This document shows, piece after piece, positions 14,561-22,136 of a stretch of 29,614 nt of DNA. Every line of letters begins with the position of its first letter. The stretch's first letter is position 1. Below the pieces are notes generated by a model, which was given only the letters and a program-made list of their open reading frames with translations, was not told where the DNA came from and did no database searches. The stretch comes from an uncultured Butyrivibrio sp. (GTDB lineage Bacteria > Bacillota > Clostridia > Lachnospirales > Lachnospiraceae): contig NZ_CAMVPU010000044.1 of NCBI RefSeq assembly GCF_947169445.1, forward strand, positions 1-29,614, written 5' to 3'. A program made the translations under genes and the position numbers.

Positions 14561-15325
14561 ATGAACTATTTTATAGAAGGACTTCAGGGAAGCGGAAAGA
14601 GCACTCTTGTAAGGAGGCTTTCCGAGAAATATCCGGATTATAAAGCAATTTGCGAGGGTGACTACTCGCCTGTGGAGTTGGCGTGGTGCGCTTATGTGGA
14701 TAAGGAAACCTATAGTGGCATTCTTAAAAGGTACAGTGACATCCGTAGCGAAATAGAGGAAAAGAGCATTAAAGAAGGTGCCCACATGATCATCTGCTAC
14801 ACTAAGATTATTACAGATATGCCCGGATTCCATAAGGATCTGGAGAAGTATGAAATCTACAATGGAAATCTTGATTCTGATAATTTTAAAGAGGTTGTCC
14901 TAAAAAGACTTCATAATTGGAACGGCGATAAATATATCTTTGAGTGCTCCCTCTTTCAAAACATCGTTGAGGATATGATCCTTTTTCAAAAGAAGAGTGA
15001 TCAGGAAATTGTTGATTTTTATGCGGAGGTTAAAGAGGCTCTTGCCAGAAAAGATTATCAGATATTGTACCTTGAGAGCAGTGATATAGCATCGAATATC
15101 GACTTTATCAGGAAAGAGAGGTCTGACGACAAGGGCAACGAGATGTGGTTTCCACTGATGATTGGATATTTTGACAATTCTCCCTATGCTAAGGAAAAAG
15201 GATTGTCAGGCACCGATGCTTTGCTTGAGCATTTCAGACACAGGCAGGAGCTTGAACTTAGAATCTGTAAAGAAGTGTTTGGTAAAAATTATACACTGCT
15301 TAAAGCGAAAAATTATAGTATATGA
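14561..15325 (+). CDS. P-loop NTPase, kinase-like, unknown substrate
   Basis: 254 residues. The N-terminal MNYFIEGLQGSGKSTLVRRL is a P-loop (GLQGSGKST) at residues 7-15, as in nucleoside or shikimate-type kinases. An acidic motif DYSPVELAW follows near 40, and YIFECSLFQN near 127-136 could be the second acidic site. The last third is rich in charged residues with no known domain that I recognise. ATG 14561 has GGAG seven bases upstream; the earlier in-frame ATG at 14543 has none. The gene follows the GNAT after 50 nt on the same strand, and a weak terminator lies just after it, so the three form one unit. Confidence 0.7.
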   Translation: MNYFIEGLQGSGKSTLVRRLSEKYPDYKAICEGDYSPVELAWCAYVDKETYSGILKRYSDIRSEIEEKSIKEGAHMIICYTKIITDMPGFHKDLEKYEIYNGNLDSDNFKEVVLKRLHNWNGDKYIFECSLFQNIVEDMILFQKKSDQEIVDFYAEVKEALARKDYQILYLESSDIASNIDFIRKERSDDKGNEMWFPLMIGYFDNSPYAKEKGLSGTDALLEHFRHRQELELRICKEVFGKNYTLLKAKNYSI

Positions 15326-15327
15326 GG

Positions 15328-15350
15328 AAACAATTTGAATAATTGTTTTT
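15328..15350 (+). terminator. Weak rho-independent terminator
   Basis: AAACAATT at 15328-15335 pairs with 15341-15348 around TGAAT, and the stem runs into TTTTT ending at 15350. It is AT-rich, so weak, but it follows the P-loop gene by 2 nt. Confidence 0.5.
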
Positions 15351-15417
15351 AAACATACTTCGGTTGTTGTATGGCGGATTCAATATATGTCTAAGGTAAT
15401 AATGACCTGTGGATTAA

Positions 15418-15500
15418 TATTAGGATATGGGAGAAGATTTTGCTTGAAAAAAATTTTTAATCAGATTAGCCTTTTATTAGGATATCCAAATCTATCCTAA
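15418..15500 (+). promoter_or_regulatory. TTAGGATA repeats, candidate metalloregulator sites
   Basis: TATTAGGATAT occurs identically at 15418-15428 and 15475-15485. The second copy forms an inverted repeat TTAGGATA (15477-15484), 8-nt spacer, TATCCTAA (15493-15500), ending just before the ribosome site of the ZIP transporter. The half site equals the left half of the classical DtxR tox operator (TTAGGATA), though the spacing here is wider. Control of metal uptake by a DtxR-like repressor is a reasonable inference. Confidence 0.45.
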
Positions 15501-15520
15501 AAAGAAAGGAGTAGGCGGCT

Positions 15521-16288
15521 ATGTGGAATATAATCATCATTCCATTTCTAGGAACAGCGCTGGGAGCGGCCAGTGTATTTTTGTTTAAAAAAGAGATGGG
15601 GCAGAAGACTCAGCGTGCCCTGACAGGGTTTGCATCAGGAGTGATGGTATCTGCATCTTTTTTCAGCCTCCTGCTTCCTGCGCTTGATCAGACAGCAGAT
15701 ATGGGGAAGCTTGGATTCCTTCCTGTATCTGTCGGATTCGGTATAGGAATGCTTTTCCTTCTGGTAATGGATATGGTAACACCTCACATGCATCTGGATA
15801 AAAACGAGGAAGGCCCAAGGAGTGGGCTAAAGAGAACAACAAAGCTTGTCCTGGCTGTCACTCTCCATAATCTCCCTGAAGGAATGGCAGTAGGAATAGT
15901 ATGCGCAGGCTGGCTTTATGGGAACAGCGCAATCTCTTTTTCAGGTGCACTTGCCCTGGCTATTGGTATTGCAATACAGAACTTCCCTGAGGGAGCAATT
16001 GTTTCTATGCCGCTTTTGGGAGAAGGAGTTCCCAAAGGAAAGACGTTTCTTTATGGTGTTCTGTCCGGAATTGTTGAACCTATAGGTGCACTATTAGTCA
16101 TTGCTGCATCAGGATTGTTTATTCCGCTGATGCCATATTTATTGAGTTTTGCAGCAGGAGCCATGATATATGTTGTAGTAGAGGAACTAATCCCGGAGAT
16201 GTCCGAGGGTGAGCATTCAAATATCGGAACAATCTCTTTTGCCATGGGATTCATACTCATGATGGCATTGGATGTAGGATTAGGGTGA
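15521..16288 (+). CDS. ZIP family divalent metal transporter
   Basis: 255 residues with eight hydrophobic helices. The metal-binding helices carry HNLPEG near residue 117 and QNFPEG near 156, the paired motifs of ZIP/ZupT transporters, followed by EPIGAL and VVEELIPE helices. A short His-containing loop PHMHLDKNEEG near 87-97 lies between helices three and four, where ZIP proteins usually hold a His-rich segment. It should import zinc, iron or manganese along the gradient. AAAGGAG at 15505-15511 sets the start. The TTAGGATA repeats upstream suggest metal-dependent repression. It is monocistronic: the short repeat element lies directly after it. Confidence 0.92.
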   Translation: MWNIIIIPFLGTALGAASVFLFKKEMGQKTQRALTGFASGVMVSASFFSLLLPALDQTADMGKLGFLPVSVGFGIGMLFLLVMDMVTPHMHLDKNEEGPRSGLKRTTKLVLAVTLHNLPEGMAVGIVCAGWLYGNSAISFSGALALAIGIAIQNFPEGAIVSMPLLGEGVPKGKTFLYGVLSGIVEPIGALLVIAASGLFIPLMPYLLSFAAGAMIYVVVEELIPEMSEGEHSNIGTISFAMGFILMMALDVGLG

Positions 16289-16293
16289 ATACT

Positions 16294-16359
16294 GTTACTG
16301 TTCAGACAGAAATGCGCGAATCAGTTACTGGAGGGAGCTGCAAGCGAGTGAACAGTAAC
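16294..16359 (+). repeat. Inverted-repeat element, short copy (66 bp)
   Basis: Same ends as the long copy at 11993: GTTACTGTTCA and TGAACAGTAAC. It matches the long copy except for one base (GCTGC instead of GCTAC) and an exact 79-bp absence between two ATGCGC hexamers. TGAATA is found on both sides (16287-16292 and 16360-16365, allowing overlap with the ends), again like a target duplication. It is located between the ZIP gene and the thrS promoter. Confidence 0.8.
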
Positions 16360-16383
16360 TGAATATTTAGAGCATTTTGATTA

Positions 16384-16413
16384 TTGACAACGCAATATAT
16401 CCTTTGCTAAAAT
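16384..16413 (+). promoter_or_regulatory. Promoter of the T-box/thrS unit
   Basis: TTGACA at 16384-16389 and TAAAAT at 16408-16413, separated by 18 nt. It starts 24 nt after the repeat element and precedes the T-box leader. Confidence 0.75.
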
Positions 16414-16419
16414 CAACAC

Positions 16420-16676
16420 AATAACATAAGAAAAGCGCTGACGGAAAGAGTAGTTTGCGATGAATCATCCAGAGAGAATGACACTTTGGTGGAAGTCATT
16501 TATGAGGATAGTAGGCGAAAACCATTCCTGAGCTGTAATGCCCAATTATAATTATAGTAAGCATTACCGTAGGCCTGCGTTAAAGGATAGGATTTGTTAG
16601 AATCTGAAGTAAAAAGTTAAGGTGGAACCGTGCATAATGCACCCTTAAGATCATTAGATCTTTTGGGTGCTTTTTT
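16420..16676 (+). promoter_or_regulatory. T-box leader, threonine-specific
   Basis: A leader of about 260 nt. AGAGAG in the stem I region (about 16472), a likely specifier ACC (Thr) in CGAAAACCATTCCTGAGC near 16520, the conserved T-box AAGGTGGAACCGTG around 16619-16632 whose TGGA bulge pairs with the tRNA acceptor end, and a terminator hairpin at 16639-16670 (GCACCC with GGGTGC, plus inner AAGATC with GATCTT) followed by TTTTTT. Uncharged tRNA-Thr should favour the antiterminator and turn on the synthetase gene. Confidence 0.92.
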
Positions 16677-16733
16677 ATTTCTTATGTTGTTGCCAAATAC
16701 AAAACATTTCACACTTGAAAGGAGCAACACGTT

Positions 16734-18503
16734 ATGAAAGTATTAAAAAACAATCAGCAGGTAATTGATGTATCTTTTGACAACAAGGAGGGGAAAAAGG
16801 CATTCTGGCATACAAGTGCCCATGTCCTGGCCCAGGCTGTGAAAAGGCTTTATCCTGATGCAAAATGTGCGATAGGACCTGCAATTGAGAACGGATTCTA
16901 CTATGACTTTGATTTCGATTTTTCTTTTAATGAAGAAAACCTCAAGGAAATTGAAAATGAGATGATTAATATTGTAAAAGAATCATTATCACTTTCGGTT
17001 GTCGACAAATCAAAGCCGGAGGCAATAGCTTACATGGAGGAGAAGCAGGAGCCCTTCAAATTAGAAATGATAAAAGAACTTCCGGAGGGCGAGAAGATTT
17101 CTTTTTACAAACAGGGAGATTATGTGGAGTTCTGCTCTGGCCCGCATATAGCCAATGTAAGCTACATCAAGGCAGTTAAACTTCTCTCCGTTGCCGGCGC
17201 CTACTGGCGAGGGGATGAGCACAACAAGATGCTTACGAGAATATACGGTATCTCTTTTCCTAAGGCATCAATGATGGAAGAATACCTTCACCAGTTAGAG
17301 GAAGCCAAGGCAAGGGATCATAGGAAGTTGGGAAAAGAGCTGGAGCTCTTTGCAATCATGGACGAAGGTCCGGGACTACCTTTTTATTTCCCTAAGGGTC
17401 TGGTATTAAAAAATCAGCTGATTGACTACTGGAGGAAAATCCACCTTCGCGAAGGCTACCAGGAAATATCAACGCCCATAATGTTAATGAGATCTCTTTG
17501 GGAAAAGTCAGGACACTGGGATCACTACAGAGATAACATGTACGTAACGAGCGTGGATGATATGGACTATGCAATCAAACCTATGAACTGCCCGGGCGGA
17601 ATGCTGGTGTACAAGTCAAAATCTCATTCCTACAGAGAATTCCCAATAAGAGTGGGTGAACTTGGAATCGTCCACAGAGCTGAGAAGTCAGGAACGCTCC
17701 ATGGTCTTATGCGTGCCAGATGCTTTACGCAGGATGATGCCCATATTTTCATGAGAGAAGACCAGGTAAGGCAGGAAATTCAGGGTGTTATAAGACTTAT
17801 CGATGAAGTTTACTCCAAATTTGGATTTCCTTATGAGATAGAACTTTCAACGAGGCCGGAAAACTCCATAGGTAGTGACGAGGACTGGGAACTTGCCATA
17901 AATTCCCTTAAGGAAGCTGTGGAAGAAATGGGCAGACCCTACTCGATCAATGAAGGAGACGGCGCCTTCTATGGGCCTAAGCTGGACTTTCATGTGAAGG
18001 ATTCCATAGGCAGAACGTGGCAGTGCGGAACGATACAGCTTGATTTCCAGCTGCCTCAGCGCTTTGATCTCGACTATGTAGGTGAAGATGGAGAAAGACA
18101 CCGCCCAATCATGCTTCACAGAGTTGTTTTTGGCTCAATAGACAGATTTATAGGCATACTTATAGAGCATTATGCCGGAAAATTTCCAGTATGGCTATCT
18201 CCGGTGCAGGTGAAGATTCTCCCTGTATCAGATAAGTTCCTGGACTATTCAGAAGAAATAGCAAATGCCCTTAGGGAACAGGATATTCGTGTTGAGCTTG
18301 ATAATCGTAACGAAAAACTTGGCTATAAAATTCGCGAAGCTAGAATGGAGAAAGTTCCATACATGATCGTTGTCGGTGAAAAGGAGCTGCATGCAAACAT
18401 GGTTTCTGTCAGAGCAAGAGATATGGAGCCTGAGAAGGCAGATATGGGGCAGATGTCAGTAGAAGAATTTGTAAAACTGGTTAAGAAAACTAATAGAGAA
18501 TAA
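16734..18503 (+). CDS. thrS: Threonyl-tRNA synthetase lacking the TGS domain
   Basis: 589 residues; usual bacterial enzymes have about 640. After 20 residues the chain enters the editing domain directly (HTSAH at 26-30, later CSGPHI near 134), so the N-terminal TGS domain is missing. The class II core is complete: motif 2 in HRAEKSGTLHGLMRARCFTQDDAH and motif 3 in the PIMLHRVVFGSIDRFIGILIEH stretch. Zinc ligands are Cys of MNCPGG, His of DDAH and His of MLHR. The anticodon-binding domain covers the last 110 residues. GGAG at 16720-16723 supports the start. Controlled by the T-box upstream. The final TNRE codons overlap sequence that, in another frame, is ROK-like, so the native 3' end has probably been replaced. 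Confidence 0.95.
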   Translation: MKVLKNNQQVIDVSFDNKEGKKAFWHTSAHVLAQAVKRLYPDAKCAIGPAIENGFYYDFDFDFSFNEENLKEIENEMINIVKESLSLSVVDKSKPEAIAYMEEKQEPFKLEMIKELPEGEKISFYKQGDYVEFCSGPHIANVSYIKAVKLLSVAGAYWRGDEHNKMLTRIYGISFPKASMMEEYLHQLEEAKARDHRKLGKELELFAIMDEGPGLPFYFPKGLVLKNQLIDYWRKIHLREGYQEISTPIMLMRSLWEKSGHWDHYRDNMYVTSVDDMDYAIKPMNCPGGMLVYKSKSHSYREFPIRVGELGIVHRAEKSGTLHGLMRARCFTQDDAHIFMREDQVRQEIQGVIRLIDEVYSKFGFPYEIELSTRPENSIGSDEDWELAINSLKEAVEEMGRPYSINEGDGAFYGPKLDFHVKDSIGRTWQCGTIQLDFQLPQRFDLDYVGEDGERHRPIMLHRVVFGSIDRFIGILIEHYAGKFPVWLSPVQVKILPVSDKFLDYSEEIANALREQDIRVELDNRNEKLGYKIREARMEKVPYMIVVGEKELHANMVSVRARDMEPEKADMGQMSVEEFVKLVKKTNRE

Positions 18504-18504
18504 T

Positions 18505-19017
18505 GTGGATGCCTTTGCTACTGCAGAAATAATCTATGGAACAGGAAAACGTTTTGACTCACTTCTTGTGATCAAATGGGGCCCCGGTATTGGAAGCACC
18601 ATTGTGATAGACAATAAGGTCTATGAAGGAAGGCATGGGAAGACCGCTGAACTTGGGCACGTTATTGTAGAGAAGGACGGCCTAAAATGCAGTTGTGGTA
18701 AAAGAGGTTGTTTGGAGACAATTCTCTCTGCAGGAGCGCTCGCTAAAATTAGTAGCAAGGAAAAACTGGACTATTCTTTGGATTTGTTTGCGAAAAGCAT
18801 AGTAAACACCTGCTCAATAATTGCCCCCAACAGAATCATCCTTGCAGGGCCACTTTTTGCCGACAAGTCTATGAGGGACAAAATAATATCTTTTTGCAGA
18901 GAGTATGACCCATCTTGTGATGAGAGCAAGATACTCTATACTTCCCTTTCTGGTAAAGAAAGTTACATCGGGCCTGTTGCAGTATATTTCAGCGGTCTGG
19001 TTATGTGTTCAAATTAG
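18505..19017 (+). pseudogene. ROK family protein, 5'-truncated
   Basis: 170 residues matching the second half of ROK sugar kinases and repressors: VDAFATAEIIYGTGKRF, the WGPGIGSTIVIDNKVYEG ATP-binding loop, ELGHVIVEKDG, the zinc motif CSCGKRGCLE near residues 73-83, then the C-terminal RIILAGPL helix. The first half, with the sugar-binding residues and any helix-turn-helix, is absent. The frame is open upstream into thrS and reads IENNVDAFATAE, matching the family's ENDVNA stretch with the catalytic Asp replaced by Asn. A deletion therefore fused the ROK gene onto the end of thrS. GTG 18505, two bases after the thrS stop, is a chance start. Confidence 0.75.
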
Positions 19018-19070
19018 TGTGGAATGATATGTCTTTTTGTCTTTTATTGAAAACATAATGTAATATATAG

Positions 19071-19102
19071 TTGACATTATGCTATAACTATTGTATTATA
19101 AT
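19071..19102 (+). promoter_or_regulatory. Promoter before the 19151 membrane protein gene
   Basis: TTGACA at 19071-19076 with TATTAT at 19094-19099 (17-nt spacing); an overlapping TATAAT at 19097-19102 would give 20 nt. Close to consensus; it drives the membrane protein and XRE pair. Confidence 0.75.
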
Positions 19103-19150
19103 CTCATCAGCTGAGAAAACTAAAAATGTTTATCTTATTGGAGGTTAAAA

Positions 19151-19681
19151 ATGAATAGTTATAGAATGGGGTTAGTAGTTGGAATAGCAATTTATGTTGT
19201 ATTATTTGTGGTAATTCTTATAGTATCCAGAAAGTTCAAGAAGGACGGAGAGCATTATGATGAGAGACAGAACCTGGCCAGGGGCAAGGGATATAAGCTT
19301 AGCTTTATGACCATACTTCTTCTTAATTTCTTTTATTCTTTCTTTGTTTATGGACTTACTAAGGATTTCCTTTCACCGCAGCTTGCAGTTATTGCAATCG
19401 GTTTTATAGGAATCGCTGTGTACACAATTTACTGCATTTTCACAGATGCATATCTTGCAGTTGGACAGAAGCCATGGAGATGGACACTGCTTATATTATT
19501 TGTAATTGCCGGCAATACCTATGCTGCTATAAGGGGCAGTGAAAGAGGCCTTATTATAAACGGATTTGCAACAGGTGCTTCACTTAATATTTTGATTGCA
19601 ATTACCTTTTCACTCATACTTGTTGCTGTTATTATCAAGTATTTCATAGATAAGAAAGGCGCGGACAATGAAGAATCTTAA
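19151..19681 (+). CDS. Small integral membrane protein of unknown function
   Basis: 176 residues with about five hydrophobic helices (near 5-26, 50-70, 76-98, 111-128 and 140-165) and a polar loop RKFKKDGEHYDERQNLARGKG after the first. The DERQ-x-x-A-x-GKG loop is shared by DUF2178-like membrane proteins that are encoded beside small XRE regulators, and here an XRE gene overlaps its end by 14 nt. The pair probably forms a unit in which the regulator controls the membrane protein. GGAGG stands 6-10 nt before the ATG. No enzymatic motif is visible. Confidence 0.75.
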   Translation: MNSYRMGLVVGIAIYVVLFVVILIVSRKFKKDGEHYDERQNLARGKGYKLSFMTILLLNFFYSFFVYGLTKDFLSPQLAVIAIGFIGIAVYTIYCIFTDAYLAVGQKPWRWTLLILFVIAGNTYAAIRGSERGLIINGFATGASLNILIAITFSLILVAVIIKYFIDKKGADNEES

Positions 19682-19862
19682 GATGAAATCCGCAAGGGCT
19701 GCCAAAGACCTTTCACAGCAACAACTTGCCGATCTGTGTGGAGTATCCCGGCAGACCATAAATGCGATAGAAAAAGGTGATTATAACCCGACGATCAGCC
19801 TGTGCATTGCGATATGTAAAGCTTTGGAGCGCACGCTTGATGAGCTGTTTTGGGAATCATAG
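19668..19862 (+). CDS. XRE-family regulator, YozG-like
   Basis: 64 residues consisting of a single Cro/CI helix-turn-helix: MKSARAAKDLSQQQLADLCG, then VSRQTINAIEKGDYNPTISL, ending in LERTLDELFWES. Stand-alone proteins of this size and ending (TLDELFW) are a common group in Firmicutes, nearly always next to a small membrane protein. The start lies inside the membrane protein gene with AAAGG ten bases upstream, so translation is coupled. It is likely an autoregulator of the pair acting at the promoter near 19071. Confidence 0.92.
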   Translation: MKNLKMKSARAAKDLSQQQLADLCGVSRQTINAIEKGDYNPTISLCIAICKALERTLDELFWES

Positions 19863-19925
19863 TAATAGTAATTACAGTAGAATAATTTTTGTAGCGATAA
19901 ACAGAATTACTAGTGAGGTTTTTAT

Positions 19926-20102
19926 ATGGAAACATGGTTTTACGTTGTAGATAGTATCGACGGCGATTACGCAAATTTACGCAGAACAGATATTGAATCG
20001 GATGATCTGAAGCTGGTGGCAAGAGCTCTTTTACCTGATGGAATATCAGAGGGAACTAAGCTTAAGTATGAGCTGATGCAGTATTCAATTGTTGAGGACT
20101 GA
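19926..20102 (+). CDS. DUF3006-like small protein
   Basis: 58 residues, METWFYVVDSIDGDYANLRR to the tail SIVED. The pattern VDSIDGDYA, a short variable middle, then ALLPDGISEGTKLKYEL matches DUF3006 proteins, small beta-rich proteins of unknown function with a DRxEGxxA start and an LPxGxxEGD turn. GAGG eight bases before the ATG supports translation. It follows the XRE gene by 63 nt on the same strand. No membrane segment or cofactor motif. Confidence 0.65.
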   Translation: METWFYVVDSIDGDYANLRRTDIESDDLKLVARALLPDGISEGTKLKYELMQYSIVED

Positions 20103-20120
20103 ATCAGATCGTCATGGAAA

Positions 20121-20131
20121 TGAACAGTAAC
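20121..20131 (+). repeat. Possible remnant of the inverted-repeat element
   Basis: TGAACAGTAAC, identical to the right end of the elements at 12127-12137 and 16349-16359, followed by CTG. No matching left end is seen nearby. An 11-bp match after two perfect longer copies is suggestive but could be chance. Confidence 0.35.
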
Positions 20132-20184
20132 TGTGAGTTTCTATTCTTTTAATAAAATTTCAGAGATTTTTGAAAGCTAATGAT

Positions 20185-20223
20185 GGTAGAATTAGTGTAT
20201 GAGAAGCACTAATTCTACCTTTT
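20185..20223 (+). promoter_or_regulatory. Perfect 13-bp hairpin enclosing the start codon of the next gene
   Basis: 20185-20197 (GGTAGAATTAGTG) is an exact complement of 20207-20219, with the nine-base loop TATGAGAAG that contains the ATG of the gene at 20199. TTTTCTTT follows the stem from 20220, so it could also be an intrinsic terminator for the DUF3006-like unit. TGG-TAGAAT at 20184-20192 resembles an extended -10 element that would place transcription start at or near the ATG. Confidence 0.6.
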
Positions 20224-20792
20224 CTTTAATAATCAATTTAATTATAGTCATCCTCACATTTTCCCTAACAATCGGGCTTTGCAGGGAGGATGGAAAATGG
20301 AACATGCAAAGAGGGAAGAGAGCATTCCGCTATTTTACACTGCAAAGCAATCTTCTGTGCGCTGTTGCTTCCTTGTGTATGTGCTTATTTCCTAATGAAA
20401 CCTGGGCATATTATCTGAAGTTTATTGGAACAGCAGGTGTAACTGTTACAATGCTGACGGTATTTCTTTTTTTAGCCAGAATCTATGGAATTGGTCCTCT
20501 TTTGAAAGGATCAGATTTATTCATGCATCTGGTAACACCACTGATGGCTATTGTTTCACTCTGCATATTCGAAAGAAGGGGAATCAGCTTTGGAACGGCA
20601 TTTTTAGGAATGCTTCCTGTAGCATTATATGGGCCGCTTTATCTATATAAGGTACTACGTGCTCCAGAGAATAAACGTTGGGAAGATTTTTACGGTTTCA
20701 ATATTGGTGGAAAATGGAAAGTGTCCTATGTCATGATGCATCTAGGGACAGCACTAATATGCATTGCGCTGTATTTTGTGCTGAACTTATAA
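20199..20792 (+). CDS. Pr6Pr-like six-helix membrane protein
   Basis: 197 residues with six hydrophobic helices, near 9-27, 46-66, 72-95, 106-122, 130-148 and 174-195. Landmarks are YFTLQSNLLCA after helix one, KFIGTAGVTVTMLTVFLFL, and the conserved HLVTPLMAIVSL helix with a His before a Pro. This matches the Pr6Pr group of bacterial membrane proteins, distantly similar to FAR-17a/AIG1 hydrolases. The same layout, including FYTQISNFL and HHLIIPILT, forms the membrane part of the lipase at 6829-8465. No ribosome site precedes the ATG, which sits in a hairpin loop; translation may be leaderless or structurally regulated. Confidence 0.7.
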   Translation: MRSTNSTFSLIINLIIVILTFSLTIGLCREDGKWNMQRGKRAFRYFTLQSNLLCAVASLCMCLFPNETWAYYLKFIGTAGVTVTMLTVFLFLARIYGIGPLLKGSDLFMHLVTPLMAIVSLCIFERRGISFGTAFLGMLPVALYGPLYLYKVLRAPENKRWEDFYGFNIGGKWKVSYVMMHLGTALICIALYFVLNL

Positions 20793-20906
20793 TGCTAAAA
20801 CGACATTTATTTGTGCATGGCTCGATCCACTGCCAAATAGCGGAGGGTTAGAGCTTTATTCTTATATACATATGTATGCGTATAATTTAAGTTATGTCGC
20901 AAAATG

Positions 20907-20915
20907 TGTTATAAT
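20907..20915 (+). promoter_or_regulatory. Extended -10 promoter before the recombinase gene
   Basis: TGT-TATAAT at 20907-20915, a TGN-extended -10 box. The -35 region (TTAAGT, 20887-20892) is weak. It would give a leader of about 135 nt before the start at 21059; no riboswitch was recognised in it. Confidence 0.45.
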
Positions 20916-21058
20916 ATAATTAGAAGAGTGCCCATAAGAATAATAAAAAGAAAAAAGCTCTGTATTGCGTTTTCAGAAGTATAATATGAATAATCCCATG
21001 TTTTTGGAGCTAATCTTTGAATATTTTTTCAAAAAAATTTGGAAGGATTTTTAAATTC

Positions 21059-22129
21059 ATGTCAGAAAAAATACCTGCTAAAACTAACACACAAAAACTC
21101 AGAGATATCACAGATTCATTACCTGAATTTACTCAGCAGTATTTTTATTCAGGGACTTCCAGTAAAGCCATTCTTACAAGGCTTTCATATGCACTGGACA
21201 TAAAATATTTTCTCGAATTTGCCGTAAACAGTTATCCATATTTTCCTGAAAAAGCGGTAAAAGAACTGACTATATCAGACATTGAGCAGATAAAAGCTAC
21301 GGATATTGATGATTTTCTGACCTGGATGGATGAAAGCCAGCATTTATCCGAAAGAACCCGAGCAAGGCGCAGATCCTCAATTTCGGGTTTATTTGAATAC
21401 CTTATAAATACAGAAAGAAAGCTTACATACAATCCTGTATCCGGATCGACTTCCGTAGAAATTCCAGAAAATGAATATGTGATTTACCTAAATCTTGATG
21501 AACAGGAACAATTACTTAATTGTATCAAGTATGGAACCGGACTTACCAAAAGGCAGCTAATGTTTCATGAGAAGTATAAAAAGAGAGATTTGGCAATTGT
21601 TTTTCTTTTTCTGGATTCGGGACTTAGAATTTCAGAGCTTCAGGCTCTAAATGTAAATGATGTTATCATCTACGAACATCCTGTGGATGAATTAAAAAAC
21701 GAATGTTATGTTTTGGCTCTTCGAAAAGGTAAGAAGAAAGCCGGTACTACTTCCAAAGTTTATTTTTCAGATGAATCCAAAGAATACATCACTGATTACC
21801 TGGAAGCGCGCAAGGGAAGTGGTGAGAAATTTACCGAGACTACTCCCCTCTTCACTACTACTTCCGGAGAGCGCCTTTCTATCCGTGAGATCCAGCAAAT
21901 GCTGAAAAAATACGTAGCCGCGTCCCTTAAACGCAATGATATCAGCGTTCATAAATTGCGCTCCAGCTTTGCTATGGAGTTTTATAAGCATGAGAAAAAC
22001 ATTCTGGTACTCCAACAGCGTATGGGCCACAAGTCCATTAATGCTACCAATATTTATGCCAGAGCCAGCGATCGTGAGGAAGCCGTCAAGAATTCAAGGA
22101 ACTGGAGGAATCAGACGCTTTTAACATGA
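21059..22129 (+). CDS. Tyrosine recombinase, XerS/integrase-like
   Basis: 356 residues. The N-terminal 150 form a core-binding SAM-like domain (ILTRLSYALDIKYFLEF, ERTRARRRSSISGLFEYL). The catalytic domain starts near 165 and carries the conserved set: Arg in DSGLRISELQ near 192, Lys in the beta-hairpin RKGKKK, HxxR in HKLRSSFAMEF near 297-300, His in MGHKS near 323, and the nucleophile Tyr in IYARAS near 333. Length and domain proportions resemble XerS-type single recombinases rather than phage integrases, and there is no excisionase or phage gene nearby. GGAAGGA about 11 bases upstream favours ATG 21059 over TTG 21017. A terminator follows directly. Confidence 0.88.
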   Translation: MSEKIPAKTNTQKLRDITDSLPEFTQQYFYSGTSSKAILTRLSYALDIKYFLEFAVNSYPYFPEKAVKELTISDIEQIKATDIDDFLTWMDESQHLSERTRARRRSSISGLFEYLINTERKLTYNPVSGSTSVEIPENEYVIYLNLDEQEQLLNCIKYGTGLTKRQLMFHEKYKKRDLAIVFLFLDSGLRISELQALNVNDVIIYEHPVDELKNECYVLALRKGKKKAGTTSKVYFSDESKEYITDYLEARKGSGEKFTETTPLFTTTSGERLSIREIQQMLKKYVAASLKRNDISVHKLRSSFAMEFYKHEKNILVLQQRMGHKSINATNIYARASDREEAVKNSRNWRNQTLLT

Positions 22130-22136
22130 AAATATA

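Noticed and set aside
20900..21060. Possible dif site beside the XerS-like recombinase
   Set aside because: AT-rich palindromic pieces exist, but none shows a convincing 11-6-11 arm structure.
21059..22129. Prophage or integrative element marked by the recombinase
   Set aside because: No attachment repeats, excisionase, structural or conjugation genes are found on either side.
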